Below, piece by piece: positions 36,886-45,849 of a DNA stretch of 64,000 bases. The position numbers and the translations under genes are program-made. The notes beneath the pieces were generated by a model. It was not told the DNA's origin. It made no database searches and saw only the letters and a program-made list of their open reading frames with translations. The stretch is from Legionella tucsonensis (GTDB lineage: Bacteria > Pseudomonadota > Gammaproteobacteria > Legionellales > Legionellaceae): contig NZ_LNZA01000001.1 in assembly GCF_001468035.1 (NCBI RefSeq), positions 1,803,313 through 1,867,312 of the forward strand, read 5' to 3'. How positions within the stretch are numbered: position 1 is the stretch's first letter; every line of letters begins with the position of its first letter.

Positions 36886-37413
36886 TTACTTTTTTAAATC
36901 TTCAATACACAATTTCATTTTATAGTGTGGTACTGGGTGCCATGGAGCTATAAATTCCCCAATGATTTCAAAACCAGCTTTTTTATAAACATGGACCGCT
37001 CGCTCATTAGAGATCTCAGGATCAATAAGCACGATTTTGGCATCAGAAAATTGATCTAAGATAAATTCATGAATCATCTGTACGGCCAATCCCTTACCAA
37101 TATAATCTAATCTGCAAATGAATAAATCCAGTGTAACTGCACCATCAGGATATTCTTCTGATTTCTCTATTTCAGAAGTAATTAAATAAGCAAATGGAGT
37201 TTCATTATCATATGCAATCCAATGAGTTGCCCACGGTTCTCCATTGTTTAAAAATTCATGAAGGTCATTAATTGTATTACTTAAACCATCACCATGAAGC
37301 CATTCATTAATATGTGGCTGACTAATCCAGTCAAGAATAAAGTTTTCTTGTTTTTTATTCACTAGTTTAAAATGAAATCGGTTCTCATTATTCATGTTCA
37401 TAATTGATCTCAT
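36886..37413 (-). CDS. GNAT acetyltransferase resembling the AAC(6') type
   Basis: The 175-residue protein begins its fold at about residue 12 with FHFKLVNKKQENFILDWI and WLHGDG. The acetyl-CoA part has LDLFICRLDYIGKGLAVQMIHEFI (beta4 and the pyrophosphate loop, R/Q-x-x-G-x-G/A-like) and the closing strand NERAVHVYKKAGFEIIGEF. The layout matches acetyltransferases of the AAC(6')/lysine N-acyl group that act on aminoglycosides, siderophore precursors or unknown amines. Three in-frame ATG codons exist at the start, and the exact one is uncertain. The next gene on the same strand (37483) is an aminoglycoside-phosphotransferase-fold kinase. The pairing is interesting, but neither substrate is shown. 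Confidence 0.8.
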   Translation of the reverse strand: MRSIMNMNNENRFHFKLVNKKQENFILDWISQPHINEWLHGDGLSNTINDLHEFLNNGEPWATHWIAYDNETPFAYLITSEIEKSEEYPDGAVTLDLFICRLDYIGKGLAVQMIHEFILDQFSDAKIVLIDPEISNERAVHVYKKAGFEIIGEFIAPWHPVPHYKMKLCIEDLKK

Positions 37414-37482
37414 GTGCTGGGATAAAATATTGGTTGGTAGTTCTTTATAACCAAATCTTAAACATTGAATACATCTGACGTT

Positions 37483-38349
37483 TTATTTAATCGCATAATA
37501 ATCCATATAAATTTCATGCAAAACCTCTTTTACATCAGTACCATTAATTGGCCAACATAAGGTTTTCCAAAATGCCCATCCTAAAGCTCGTATCCAAGTA
37601 TCATTATCCAGCTGAACTGCATTTTTAAATACTTCTCGTTCTTCGCTAGAAAAAAAATTCCACGCTATTACCAAATCACAGGCCGGATCACCTACAGCAA
37701 GTTGGCCGAAATCGATAATAGCACACAGCCTTCCAGTACGAACTAAAATATTTCCAACGGCTATATCTCCATGAACCCAAACTGGCTTTAAGCGCCATTC
37801 AGAAGAAAGTGCCTGTTGCCATAGTGATGCTGCAAGTCTTTGTTCATGAACGTTTTTAATTTTAGAAATTGCAAGCTGCATTTCATGATCATAGACCTTT
37901 AGTGAACTGCCTCGATAAAAATTATGTGCGCCAGCCAAAGGTCCATCTGTAGCATCTAAAGATTGAAATTCTTTTAAGCACTTCCCCAATACTTCCGCAA
38001 ACTCTTTTTTATCATGGATATTCTGTATTGAAGCAGTCTCCCCTTCAATCCACAGATTGATACTCCAATGCCATGGATAATCTGGCGATGGTTTTCCAAG
38101 CGCAAGCGGTTGCGTGATTTGAAATGAGAGTTGTTTAGAGAGCCATGGCAACCATTGATATTCTTTATTTATTTGTGGCTCATACTCCTTATGACTAGGC
38201 AAACGAATCAACATTTCTTCACCTAAATGAAACGTTCGATTATCCCAACCACTTTGAGCAACTGGATGTATCGGTAGTGATTGCCATTGTGGAAATTGCT
38301 CAGCAATCAGCTTTTGGACTAAGTGTGTGTCAATTTTTACTTGATCCAT
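37483..38349 (-). CDS. APH-family phosphotransferase
   Basis: The 288-residue protein has the kinase-like fold of aminoglycoside phosphotransferases. An ATP-binding strand pair runs around NRTFHLGEEMLIRLP, then comes WVHGDIAVGNILV (near 192), the catalytic loop with HGD and the Mg ligand Asn. CAIIDFGQLAVGDPACDLVIAW (near 210) holds the second Mg-binding Asp. Members phosphorylate aminoglycosides, homoserine, choline, fructosamine or macrolides, so the fold does not prove resistance. Size is typical. It lies 69 bases upstream of the acetyltransferase gene on the same strand and may be transcribed with it. Confidence 0.85.
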   Translation of the reverse strand: MDQVKIDTHLVQKLIAEQFPQWQSLPIHPVAQSGWDNRTFHLGEEMLIRLPSHKEYEPQINKEYQWLPWLSKQLSFQITQPLALGKPSPDYPWHWSINLWIEGETASIQNIHDKKEFAEVLGKCLKEFQSLDATDGPLAGAHNFYRGSSLKVYDHEMQLAISKIKNVHEQRLAASLWQQALSSEWRLKPVWVHGDIAVGNILVRTGRLCAIIDFGQLAVGDPACDLVIAWNFFSSEEREVFKNAVQLDNDTWIRALGWAFWKTLCWPINGTDVKEVLHEIYMDYYAIK

Positions 38350-38436
38350 TAACGTCTCTTTATAGTATATTTCTATTAAGCTATCTTAACATATATCTAA
38401 AAGTGCATTAAAAACAATCTTCATATAGAGGTAAAA

Positions 38437-39297
38437 ATGATTGTGATAAAAAAGCTGGACGAATTACATATAAATGAATTGTCATCCTATCTCAATCATT
38501 ACCAAGAAACGACCATGTTCATTAGGAACAATTTATACCACTCGGGAATTACCTACCAAGATGCACCATTTCACGGAGAATATTACGGCTCCTATGAAAA
38601 CAATAAAATTAATGGTGTTTTAGCTCATTATTGGAATGGTAATGTGATGATGCAAACTGAAAATTTTTCTGCATTATCAGCGTTAGTAGAAGAATTTGAG
38701 CTTAAAAGAACAAGACCAATTGCCGGAATACTTGGCGAAGACACCCAAGCCGGTTTTGTCATTGATAGGCTAAATATAGAAACGTCCCTATTTGCCATTA
38801 ATTATCAGGAAAAGTTATTTTTACTTAATCTCGACAAAATGACTATACCTCAAGTAATTCATTCATATAGCTGCACACTCAAACCAGTACAAGATTGTGA
38901 CATGGATATCATCAAAGAATGGCTTATCGCTTATCATATTGAAGCCCTAGGGGACGATGCTAATAATCCCACACTTGAACAATCCATTATAAATGAAACT
39001 CAAGATACGCAGCTTAGCCAAAATCGATGGGTTTTATTTGTAAATAACACTCCTGTTTCCCTATGTGGATTTAATGCCTATCTACCCGATATTGTACAGA
39101 TCGGCCCCGTTTATACCCCGCCTTCATTAAGAAATAAAGGTTTTGCCAGAGTTGCTGTGTATCTTTGCCTAAAACAAGCTGCCGACCGACGAGTCAAAAG
39201 AGCCATATTGTTCACTAATGATAATTCCGCTATCTGCGCATACCAAGCCCTTGGTTTTCACAAAATTGGAAAATACCGATTGGCACTGTTAAAATAA
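38437..39297 (+). CDS. GNAT family N-acetyltransferase
   Basis: The 286-residue protein has a degenerate N-terminal half (residues 1-135) and a canonical C-terminal GNAT domain. The latter shows VQIGPVYTPPSLRNKGFARVAVYLCLKQA (near 228), where R-N-K-G-F-A is the acetyl-CoA pyrophosphate loop, then AILFTNDNSAICAYQALGFHKIGKYRLAL to the end. This two-part design is common in uncharacterised bacterial acetyltransferases. It is divergent from the APH-like gene with 87 bases between. Its stop overlaps an ATG (TAATG) upstream of the next small gene. Confidence 0.82.
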   Translation: MIVIKKLDELHINELSSYLNHYQETTMFIRNNLYHSGITYQDAPFHGEYYGSYENNKINGVLAHYWNGNVMMQTENFSALSALVEEFELKRTRPIAGILGEDTQAGFVIDRLNIETSLFAINYQEKLFLLNLDKMTIPQVIHSYSCTLKPVQDCDMDIIKEWLIAYHIEALGDDANNPTLEQSIINETQDTQLSQNRWVLFVNNTPVSLCGFNAYLPDIVQIGPVYTPPSLRNKGFARVAVYLCLKQAADRRVKRAILFTNDNSAICAYQALGFHKIGKYRLALLK

Positions 39298-39320
39298 TGT
39301 GCTTGCTGGAGGTAAGATGT

Positions 39321-39554
39321 ATGGTTGATCTTGAAATTGTTAGTTTCTTCTTATTAATTTTTCTAGGTATAGTATTTGGTTATATTGCCGGACGATATCG
39401 TAAACGGGAAGCTGAAAATTGCGGTGAAGCCCGAGTCAGACACTCGTTAGCAAAGTATTGTCAAAACAAAGATGCTCATGTTCTGAGTAATATTACTTTA
39501 CGTTTAGAGGCAAAACAACTTAGAAAGGCCGTTAAGGAGCTTTTAAAAATATAA
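39321..39554 (+). CDS. Truncated NERD-domain membrane protein
   Basis: The start at 39321 is supported by GGAGGT seven bases upstream; an earlier in-frame ATG at 39297 overlaps the preceding stop. The 77-residue product has one membrane helix (residues 5-22), a basic RYRKRE stop-transfer, and then GEARVRHSLAKY...AHVLSNITLRL. This matches the opening of the NERD nuclease-related domain, where the sequence should continue with a conserved IDHV-type active-site strand. Instead it jumps to a short basic helix (EAKQLRKAVKELLKI) and stops. So it appears to have lost most of the NERD domain and is unlikely to be an active nuclease. Confidence 0.6.
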   Translation: MVDLEIVSFFLLIFLGIVFGYIAGRYRKREAENCGEARVRHSLAKYCQNKDAHVLSNITLRLEAKQLRKAVKELLKI

Positions 39555-39837
39555 AGTAGTGTAATTTAATGCTGAGCACGATGTGTGATAGTCCATCTAA
39601 ATTGTTCAGATATTTCTTAAACTCGAATTGATGATAAATTTATTTATTGGATGTATTTGGCAATTTTTGAGCAAATTTGACTAGCTGTTTATCAGAAGTT
39701 TGTAATTTTTTCAGTCCCTATGACTACTTAGAATAAACATACCGAATTAATAAAATTGAGATTATTGAAAAAGAATCAAGTCATAGAAAAAATCAGGAGA
39801 ACTTGAACTTTTTTGATTCATTTGTTGTCAGCTGCAT

Positions 39838-41997
39838 TCAAGTAAGTGCTGATTTATAAGCCATACATTCAAAGTCATATTTATCTACTGCCCTTGAAAA
39901 TAAATATCCCTGACCAAAATCACATTTTTCTTCAATTAGAGTTTTCAACTGTTGCTCAGTTTCAAGACCTTTAGCAACAATTTTAAGATTTAAAAGATGA
40001 GCCATTTTAATAATTGTTCTGAGAATAGTTAAATCGACATTTTTTTCAACATCTTTAATAAAGATATTGTCGATTTTTAAGATATCAATGGGTAATTTTT
40101 TGAGCATAATAAAAGAAGAATAACCTGTTCCAAAGTTATCTAAAGCCAGCTTTACTCCTAATTGGGTTAGGGTAAGCAGATTTTTTTCAATCTTAACTCT
40201 GTTTTCTAATAGTGATTTTTCAGATAGTTCAAGCGTGATATTGTCCACTTTTGATTTGAAAATTAATCTTTCAATGTGATTAATAAAATTACTGCTTGCG
40301 AATTCAATAGATGATATGTTGATAAAAAACTGCAATTTTTTATTGTATTTTTCATTCCAATGCTTAATTTGAAAGTATGAGGTTTCAAGTATCCATTCAC
40401 CAATTGGAATCATTAAACCCGCTTTTTCCGCAATTCTAAAAAATTCATAGGGCCCCATCTTACCAAGATTTTGATTATTCCATCTTAACAAAAGCTCCGC
40501 ACCAATTAATTTTCGAGTAGTTAAACAATAAATAGGTAAATAATGCAAACTAAGTTCATTATTTTTTATGGCATCACGTAAATGTTTTCCAATTTCCAAC
40601 TTCTCTAATTGCGATTTTGATAAAATTGGTGAATAAAAAACATAGGTGTTTTTTCCAGATTTTTTAGCCTCATACATGGAAGTATCTGCATTCTTGAGCA
40701 TATCTTGATAGGTAACTCCTGAATCAGGATAGATCGCGATTCCCAAACTTGCGGTAATGGGCAATATATGTTCATGAATTTCAAAAGGAGTATTGAATAC
40801 ATTTATTAAATTTTCTGCAATGGATTGAATTTTATGGGGTTCGAATAATTCAGGAAATATAATAGCAAATTCATCTCCACCCAACCTGGCACAATAATCA
40901 CCAATACGGATAGATTTTTTTAATCTAGAAACCACTTCTTGCAATAATTTATCACCTACTTCATGACCTAATGAATCATTAACAAATTTAAAATTATCTA
41001 AGTCTAAATACATTAAAGTGAATTGACGCCCATATCTTTGGTAATTCGCAATTAATGCGGCCATGGTAGCCTCAAAAGCAGCCTTATTCATTAATAGAGT
41101 AAGTGAATCAATAGTAGATAACTTTTCAAATTTATCTTTTTGCTGCTGTAAATTTTCCTGTGCCTTAAAAGCCAAGAAAAATTTTTCTTGAAAACTTTGA
41201 ATTAAGCCGATAACCGGAATGATAAAACTGCAAAGCTGAAGTAACGATGCAATTAAATAAGCGGTATCCAGAAGCTTGCTTGAGCCAAAAACCATATAAA
41301 TTGACATTAAAATCTGAGCAAATGCGCTATATTTGACAGCGTTGAGCAAGACACCACGCTTCTTGGCATCAAGCTGATAACAAGTGATAAAAGCTAAGTA
41401 TAGATTTAATGCCAAGTTAATTAAACCGAATGGATGGGTAATAAATTCATTAGGATAAAAAAATCTTGGCATGTGATTCGGGTATGAAAACCATAATATT
41501 AAAAAACCTGATGCGCCAAAAATGATGCAACTTAATATTAAAAGAACACTAAAAGTAAAGTAATTACGCGTTAACGATTTTATTGAACACATGCCAAGAG
41601 TCACTACTAATAAAAAGCTTATGAATGTATTTGACCCTAACCAAACAAACCCATGAAAATTTTTCAAGTTATAATTCAAAGGAGTAAACCAATCATTTAC
41701 TAAGCAAGCTGTAAAATAAAAAACAACTCCAATTAAATAGGAAACACTAAGACAAAAAGCGATTTTATCTTTAGTGAGTTTGTAGTAAGACAAACCAAGT
41801 AAAACAAGAACTAAAGCAATGACTCCTAATGACCAATAAAATAAGGCATGGTAAATACTAACATTTTGATAAAAAGAACTAAGTCCTAGCTTAAAACCCA
41901 ACAAAATACCCAGTGTTGACAGGGTGAGAGTCAAAATAATGAATAGTAAAAAAGCCTTAGGAAGTATTCGAAACACATTATTTGCTTCTGAATTCAT
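39838..41997 (-). CDS. Membrane-bound GGDEF-EAL protein with a probably inactive EAL domain
   Basis: The 719-residue protein has about eight N-terminal membrane helices (residues 15-265), a short coiled coil, a GGDEF domain and an EAL domain (about 460-710). The GGDEF site reads ARLGGDEFAII with RIGD as the I-site, so cyclase activity looks intact. In the EAL domain the motifs are altered. EAL is ELL, which keeps the Glu. DDFGTGYSS is DNFGTGYSS, which loses the second metal-binding Asp. The usual AEGVET is AKGLET, which replaces the conserved Glu by Lys. Phosphodiesterase activity is therefore unlikely, and the domain may only bind c-di-GMP. It is single and transcribed alone. Confidence 0.9.
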   Translation of the reverse strand: MNSEANNVFRILPKAFLLFIILTLTLSTLGILLGFKLGLSSFYQNVSIYHALFYWSLGVIALVLVLLGLSYYKLTKDKIAFCLSVSYLIGVVFYFTACLVNDWFTPLNYNLKNFHGFVWLGSNTFISFLLVVTLGMCSIKSLTRNYFTFSVLLILSCIIFGASGFLILWFSYPNHMPRFFYPNEFITHPFGLINLALNLYLAFITCYQLDAKKRGVLLNAVKYSAFAQILMSIYMVFGSSKLLDTAYLIASLLQLCSFIIPVIGLIQSFQEKFFLAFKAQENLQQQKDKFEKLSTIDSLTLLMNKAAFEATMAALIANYQRYGRQFTLMYLDLDNFKFVNDSLGHEVGDKLLQEVVSRLKKSIRIGDYCARLGGDEFAIIFPELFEPHKIQSIAENLINVFNTPFEIHEHILPITASLGIAIYPDSGVTYQDMLKNADTSMYEAKKSGKNTYVFYSPILSKSQLEKLEIGKHLRDAIKNNELSLHYLPIYCLTTRKLIGAELLLRWNNQNLGKMGPYEFFRIAEKAGLMIPIGEWILETSYFQIKHWNEKYNKKLQFFINISSIEFASSNFINHIERLIFKSKVDNITLELSEKSLLENRVKIEKNLLTLTQLGVKLALDNFGTGYSSFIMLKKLPIDILKIDNIFIKDVEKNVDLTILRTIIKMAHLLNLKIVAKGLETEQQLKTLIEEKCDFGQGYLFSRAVDKYDFECMAYKSALT

Positions 41998-42175
41998 AAT
42001 TTTATTACTCTAAATAATTTATTAAAATTCATCCCATTATCATTTTGCTCTTTCGCTAGGTACGAGAAACACACAAATTATCAATATATATTATAATCAC
42101 CTTAAAATTAATGAAATTTTAATGTTTAACTTTTCAAATTTAACGTGAATTCGATATAACTGTATAAGGATTGCT

Positions 42176-42478
42176 CTAAAAACCAATTAAATGATGATAC
42201 TCAGAAGAGCTTGTAATTAATTCTTGTATAAATAAATCAATGGTTGAGTTTGTAGGATAAACTTGCTCTGTTGTGCAAGCCTCAGGCCCACGATGAGAAA
42301 TAGTAACGTTGCCCCATAAAGGGGACCCATCCTCGAGACTAAAAGCATTTACCCATTTTGAAGAGTGAGCAAATTTGAATTTTTCAGTTTGAATAAAATT
42401 CCAAATTTTTTCAAAAGACGGTTGCTCTAGGAAGTCATCAATGACCGCGAGAACTTCATTGTTGAAAACTAATTTCAT
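42176..42478 (-). CDS. Hypothetical protein, possibly a fragment of a frameshifted gene
   Basis: From the ATG at 42478 the protein has 100 residues, starting MKLVFNNEVLAVIDDFLEQ and containing FAHSSKWVNAF, GSPLWGNVTISHRG and a YPTNSTIDLFIQEL helix. In the same strand the frame is open back to 42517. A separate ATG at 42576, with a GGGGATG context, opens a 21-codon frame (MNVYYSNRIDTDEDKDEYMPW) that stops exactly where this frame could continue. A single-base frameshift near 42515 would join them. The end also looks abrupt. It could be a broken member of a larger uncharacterised family. Confidence 0.45.
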   Translation of the reverse strand: MKLVFNNEVLAVIDDFLEQPSFEKIWNFIQTEKFKFAHSSKWVNAFSLEDGSPLWGNVTISHRGPEACTTEQVYPTNSTIDLFIQELITSSSEYHHLIGF

Positions 42479-42670
42479 ATCAATATAAAAGATACTAATA
42501 TCTCCTGTGCCTACCAAGGCATATATTCATCCTTATCTTCATCAGTATCAATTCTATTAGAATAATATACGTTCATAACATCCCCTTATTAATATCCTTG
42601 AATAACAGGTTCAGATTATAGTTTTATTATTTCACCTAAACAATCAAATCAAGGAGTATATTTTTACACT

Positions 42671-43425
42671 ATGATCCATATAAAACCACAAAATGATCGA
42701 TTGCATCTCATTTTGCTAACACTTAAATCTATCTATGTGAGGTCTAATGAATTACTGAGGTGGGTCTTAGAAAACCCTGTAAAACGTCTATCACAAACCC
42801 GCGCTTGGTATCATGTAGAACGTAGACAAACATATATTAAACCGCATGAATTAGAGGCTTGGTATCAAGGGCTTAGAAAGATCGAAAATGAAACCCTGCG
42901 AGATTATTTATTATTAGTTTTACTAACTGGCTTAAGAAGAGAGGAGGAAGCTGCCACTTTAAAATGGGAAAGTGTCGATTTAGCATCAAAAACATTTACA
43001 GTAGTTAAAACGAACAACAATGAATCGCATACCCTACCCCTTTCTGATTTTCTCTATGATTTATTAGTTTCTCGTTATGAAAAAATTAATGATTATGTCT
43101 TTCCAGGAACTGGTGCTGCAGGTCATATCATTGAGCTCGTAAACAAATGGCTAATGTAACCAAGGCATCTGGCGTGCACTTTACCGTTCATGATTTAAGA
43201 CGTACTTTTATTACTATTGCTGAGAGTTTGGATATATCTGCTTATTCGCTTAAACGGTTAATGAATCATAAAATGAATAATGATGTGACCGCTGGGTATA
43301 TCATTACCGATGTGGAGCGGTTGAGAAAACCAATGCAATTGATTACTGATTATTTTTTAAAGTGTATGGGTGTTATTAAATGTGCTGATATTATTGGCAT
43401 CCGGCCAAATTATACCCTCCTGTAA
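42671..43425 (+). pseudogene. Broken tyrosine-recombinase (phage-type integrase) gene
   Basis: Two overlapping frames together form the catalytic half of an integrase. The first (to 43159) has LLLVLLTGLRREEEAATLKWESVDL with the first catalytic Arg. The second (from about 43147) has VHDLRRTFITIAESL with the HxLRR motif, a LMNHKM histidine segment and TAGYI with the nucleophilic Tyr. A frameshift near 43145-43160 separates them. The N-terminal arm-binding and core-binding domains are missing or reduced to a short piece, so the gene is dead. It marks an old element just left of the Fic gene. Confidence 0.82.
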
Positions 43426-43457
43426 GTTCCATTTTGGAACTCACTGCTAGCACTAAA

Positions 43458-43482
43458 ATTTGGTACACACTGCGTACCAAAT
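43458..43482. repeat. Perfect 9-bp inverted repeat next to the broken integrase
   Basis: ATTTGGTAC (43458-43466) and GTACCAAAT (43474-43482) flank a 7-base centre. It lies 33 bases after the integrase remnant and 16 bases from the stop of the Fic gene. It lacks a T-run, so it is less likely to be a terminator. The sequence could be a leftover recombination core or binding site; the tandem repeats before the second intact integrase also contain TGGTACCAA. Confidence 0.4.
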
Positions 43483-43497
43483 CTCAACAAATTCCAT

Positions 43498-44607
43498 TTA
43501 AACCTTATCGAGATTTAGAAAGTAACGAGTCGCTTTAAGTTCGCCAGTTCGTTTGAGAATATTTTTTTTCACCAAGTCATTCAAATCTCTGGTTGTTGTA
43601 GCGATCGGTGCGCCTGTTATGCTCATATAATTTTTAGCACTTAAACCACCTACAAATCCATCTGGTCCAGCATGAAATAATCTTAATAAAACTTTTTCTT
43701 GCCTTGGATTAATTTTCCCTTCCGCCTCCCTTAAAATGACAGATTTCTTAATAATAAAATCAATATACAAATAAGTGCTTTGTTGCGCTTCTAAAGCGAT
43801 GTTAGCAAACCATATCAACCAAGATGTTAGATCTAAGGTTTTGCTTGCTAAACCTAATTGTTGATAATATTCCTTTCTCTTTTTTAATAATATTTTTGCC
43901 AATACTGTCATTACTGGTTTTGAAAATCCTTGAGCTAATGCTTTTTCTGCTATAGCTCGCCCTATTCTTCCATTTCCATCTTCAAAAGGATGGATACTCT
44001 CAAACCACAAATGAGCTATTCCTGCTCGGGTCAATGTGGGTAAAGGGGCTGAACCAGTGAGAGAACTCCTTTCAAACCAATCAATAAATTGATCCATTTC
44101 GGCAGGAACAGATGATGAAGGAGGCGCTTCAAAATGGATTTTTCGATCATAATCAGGTCCAGAAACAATTTGCATTGCTTCTTCATGCTTACGATATTGA
44201 CCAATATGTTCTAAATGATGGCTATTGCCCATTAAAAATTGATGCCATTCAAATAGAACCTGCTGTGTTAGCGGACTAGGAATCGTTTGGTATAAATTAA
44301 CCATCATTTTAGCGATCCCACGCTCTGCCATGCTAGCTCTAGGAGCTTCTGTAGACAACCCTAACTCTTTTTTTATAGAAGACTGAACGCTATCTCTGTT
44401 TAAATGCTCCCCTTCAATTTCAGAGCTATCCAAAGCATCAGTACACATTAGATCGATAAATAAATTTTGCTTGCCTTCTTGAGAAATATGTTGTGAGGAA
44501 CCAATAATAATCCCAGCACTCTCAGTAAAAGACTGTTCATACACAACTAATTTATCTGAGTCCCAAGTAAAATCAGGCCAATTCTCAAGCTGCCAATTCC
44601 ATTTCAT
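43498..44607 (-). CDS. Fic family protein with N-terminal inhibitory motif and C-terminal winged helix
   Basis: The ATG at 44607 is preferred (GAGG nine bases upstream, product starts MKWNWQLENWPDFTW). The 369-residue protein has an N-terminal DUF4172-like segment and then DSSEIEGE near residue 60, which fits the S/T-xxx-E-G/N helix that blocks ATP in Fic enzymes. The catalytic loop HPFEDGNGRIGR spans residues 206-217, and a winged-helix-like domain near 295-365 contains ATTTRDLNDLVKKNIL. Fic proteins usually move AMP from ATP to a target hydroxyl. The winged helix suggests that it may also bind DNA, and the paired palindromes over its own start fit self-regulation. It is single. Confidence 0.88.
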   Translation of the reverse strand: MKWNWQLENWPDFTWDSDKLVVYEQSFTESAGIIIGSSQHISQEGKQNLFIDLMCTDALDSSEIEGEHLNRDSVQSSIKKELGLSTEAPRASMAERGIAKMMVNLYQTIPSPLTQQVLFEWHQFLMGNSHHLEHIGQYRKHEEAMQIVSGPDYDRKIHFEAPPSSSVPAEMDQFIDWFERSSLTGSAPLPTLTRAGIAHLWFESIHPFEDGNGRIGRAIAEKALAQGFSKPVMTVLAKILLKKRKEYYQQLGLASKTLDLTSWLIWFANIALEAQQSTYLYIDFIIKKSVILREAEGKINPRQEKVLLRLFHAGPDGFVGGLSAKNYMSITGAPIATTTRDLNDLVKKNILKRTGELKATRYFLNLDKV

Positions 44608-44680
44608 GATTAATAACCTCACTTTTTATTAATCAAAATATAGCACAATAATGATTAATAAAGCATGGTTTTATTAATCA
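44607..44680. promoter_or_regulatory. Two identical palindromic operators overlapping the fic start
   Basis: TGATTAATAA occurs at 44607-44616 and 44652-44661, and its reverse complement TTATTAATCA at 44626-44635 and 44671-44680. The four half sites make two palindromes, each exactly 29 bp long, with outer ends 45 bp apart. The first covers the start codon of the Fic gene. Such regular geometry suggests a dimeric DNA-binding protein, perhaps the Fic protein itself through its winged helix. Confidence 0.6.
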
Positions 44681-45207
44681 ACGCTACTTTAATAGAGAAT
44701 ATCTGACATCAAGCCACTAGGCACTTTATAAATACAATGTATGAAGTTTAGAATTTATAACCTTCTGCCCCAACCATTTCAGTAAAAAGACCTTCTTGTT
44801 ATGTAAAAACTCTTCAGTTAAGCTCATTTTAATAAAAATCATTTTGATTATATGTGGGGTTTCTGCAAGCTTGCAGAAATCTCATAAAATTAAAGAGATT
44901 CATTAATTATCTTCATCCACTACATGAACATTCAAGTTTTGGTTATTTTCGCTTCAGATCATATTGGTATAAAAACGGAATAAATCGGTTTAATGCCTGT
45001 AAAAAAGATAAAAATCGGTGCACGAAGTCGTACAGCAATGATACAGTTTCTTCATTTGAATTAAAGGAAAGCGAGTCATGCAATTGCAAAACTCAACCAA
45101 TAACATTAGGAGTTAAGGCCTTTCCTTTTCCACGGTAGAATAAGGAAAAAACCTGAACCCGTTGTGTGCTTGCATGAGATCATCACTGATACCTAGAGCC
45201 GTCTTTA
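44681..45207. other. Intergenic stretch without a convincing gene
   Basis: A 94-codon plus-strand frame exists at 44854-45138, but it has no ribosome site, an odd composition and no recognisable segment. A second frame at 44993 (MPVKKIKIGARSRT...) stops after 24 residues. Neither is accepted as a gene. No repeat or RNA was seen. Confidence 0.4.
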
Positions 45208-45849
45208 TTAAAGATTTAGTTCAACTTTAGGAGTATCATAATCATCTCTAATAAAAATAGATCTTTGTGCTAATGTTAAAAAATCCTCTAGATCATGCTC
45301 TGGTTTATTGGGGGCAAACGAAGCTTTGTCTACCAATCCAACGGTCCTATCATATTTTTCACCAGACATTCTCAATCCCGCATTATTTACACATGCTATC
45401 ATCGCTCTTGCTATATAGGCGTTTAATGAATGCTGGTGATAATTCCCACCGCTTGCTGCTTGAATCGCTTTAAGAATATCTCCTATTGTATTTGCAGAAT
45501 TAAGCGCAGCGGAAAATTTTTGTGCTCTTTTTACACCAGTATCACCATGATGATGAAAAAATCCACGATATTTTTTAGGAGAATTGTCGTCATTTTTCGT
45601 TGAAAACTGAATATAGTTTCCAGCTTGCTCTTGCAAATTTTTTTTAAGCGTATCGATACTTACTTTTTGAAGTTCACTTGATATGTTTTCTAAAGTTTCT
45701 CTTTTATAGTCTTGCTTGCTTGAGGCACCTAAGAAATCTCTGAGTTTATTTCCTGATGCTATAACGGAAGACATTCTACCAATTTGTCTCCCTAAAGCAT
45801 CTTTGACTTTGTCAACTTCTTTTTTCAATCTCGACATGACATTCACCAT
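45208..45849 (-). CDS. Hypothetical protein with a His-rich Legionella-type domain
   Basis: The 213-residue protein is soluble and basic in its first half. ATG codons at 45849 and 45837 are both possible. The central part has KKYRGFFHHHGDTGVKRAQKF (near 93-113), followed by a helical segment and NYHQHSLNAYIARAMIA. A short domain of this type is remembered as a module in several Legionella effector-like proteins (DUF5617-like), but I cannot verify that here. There is no signal peptide or membrane helix. It is isolated between the Fic gene and the group II intron remnant. Confidence 0.62.
   Translation of the reverse strand: MVNVMSRLKKEVDKVKDALGRQIGRMSSVIASGNKLRDFLGASSKQDYKRETLENISSELQKVSIDTLKKNLQEQAGNYIQFSTKNDDNSPKKYRGFFHHHGDTGVKRAQKFSAALNSANTIGDILKAIQAASGGNYHQHSLNAYIARAMIACVNNAGLRMSGEKYDRTVGLVDKASFAPNKPEHDLEDFLTLAQRSIFIRDDYDTPKVELNL

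Noticed and set aside
36886-38349. An aminoglycoside resistance pair (acetyltransferase plus phosphotransferase)
   Set aside because: Both folds have many other substrates and neither protein shows a clear drug-specific motif, so resistance is not claimed.
44854-45138. 94-codon plus-strand frame
   Set aside because: No ribosome site, no protein-like conserved segments, and other frames in the same stretch look equally likely; treated as chance.
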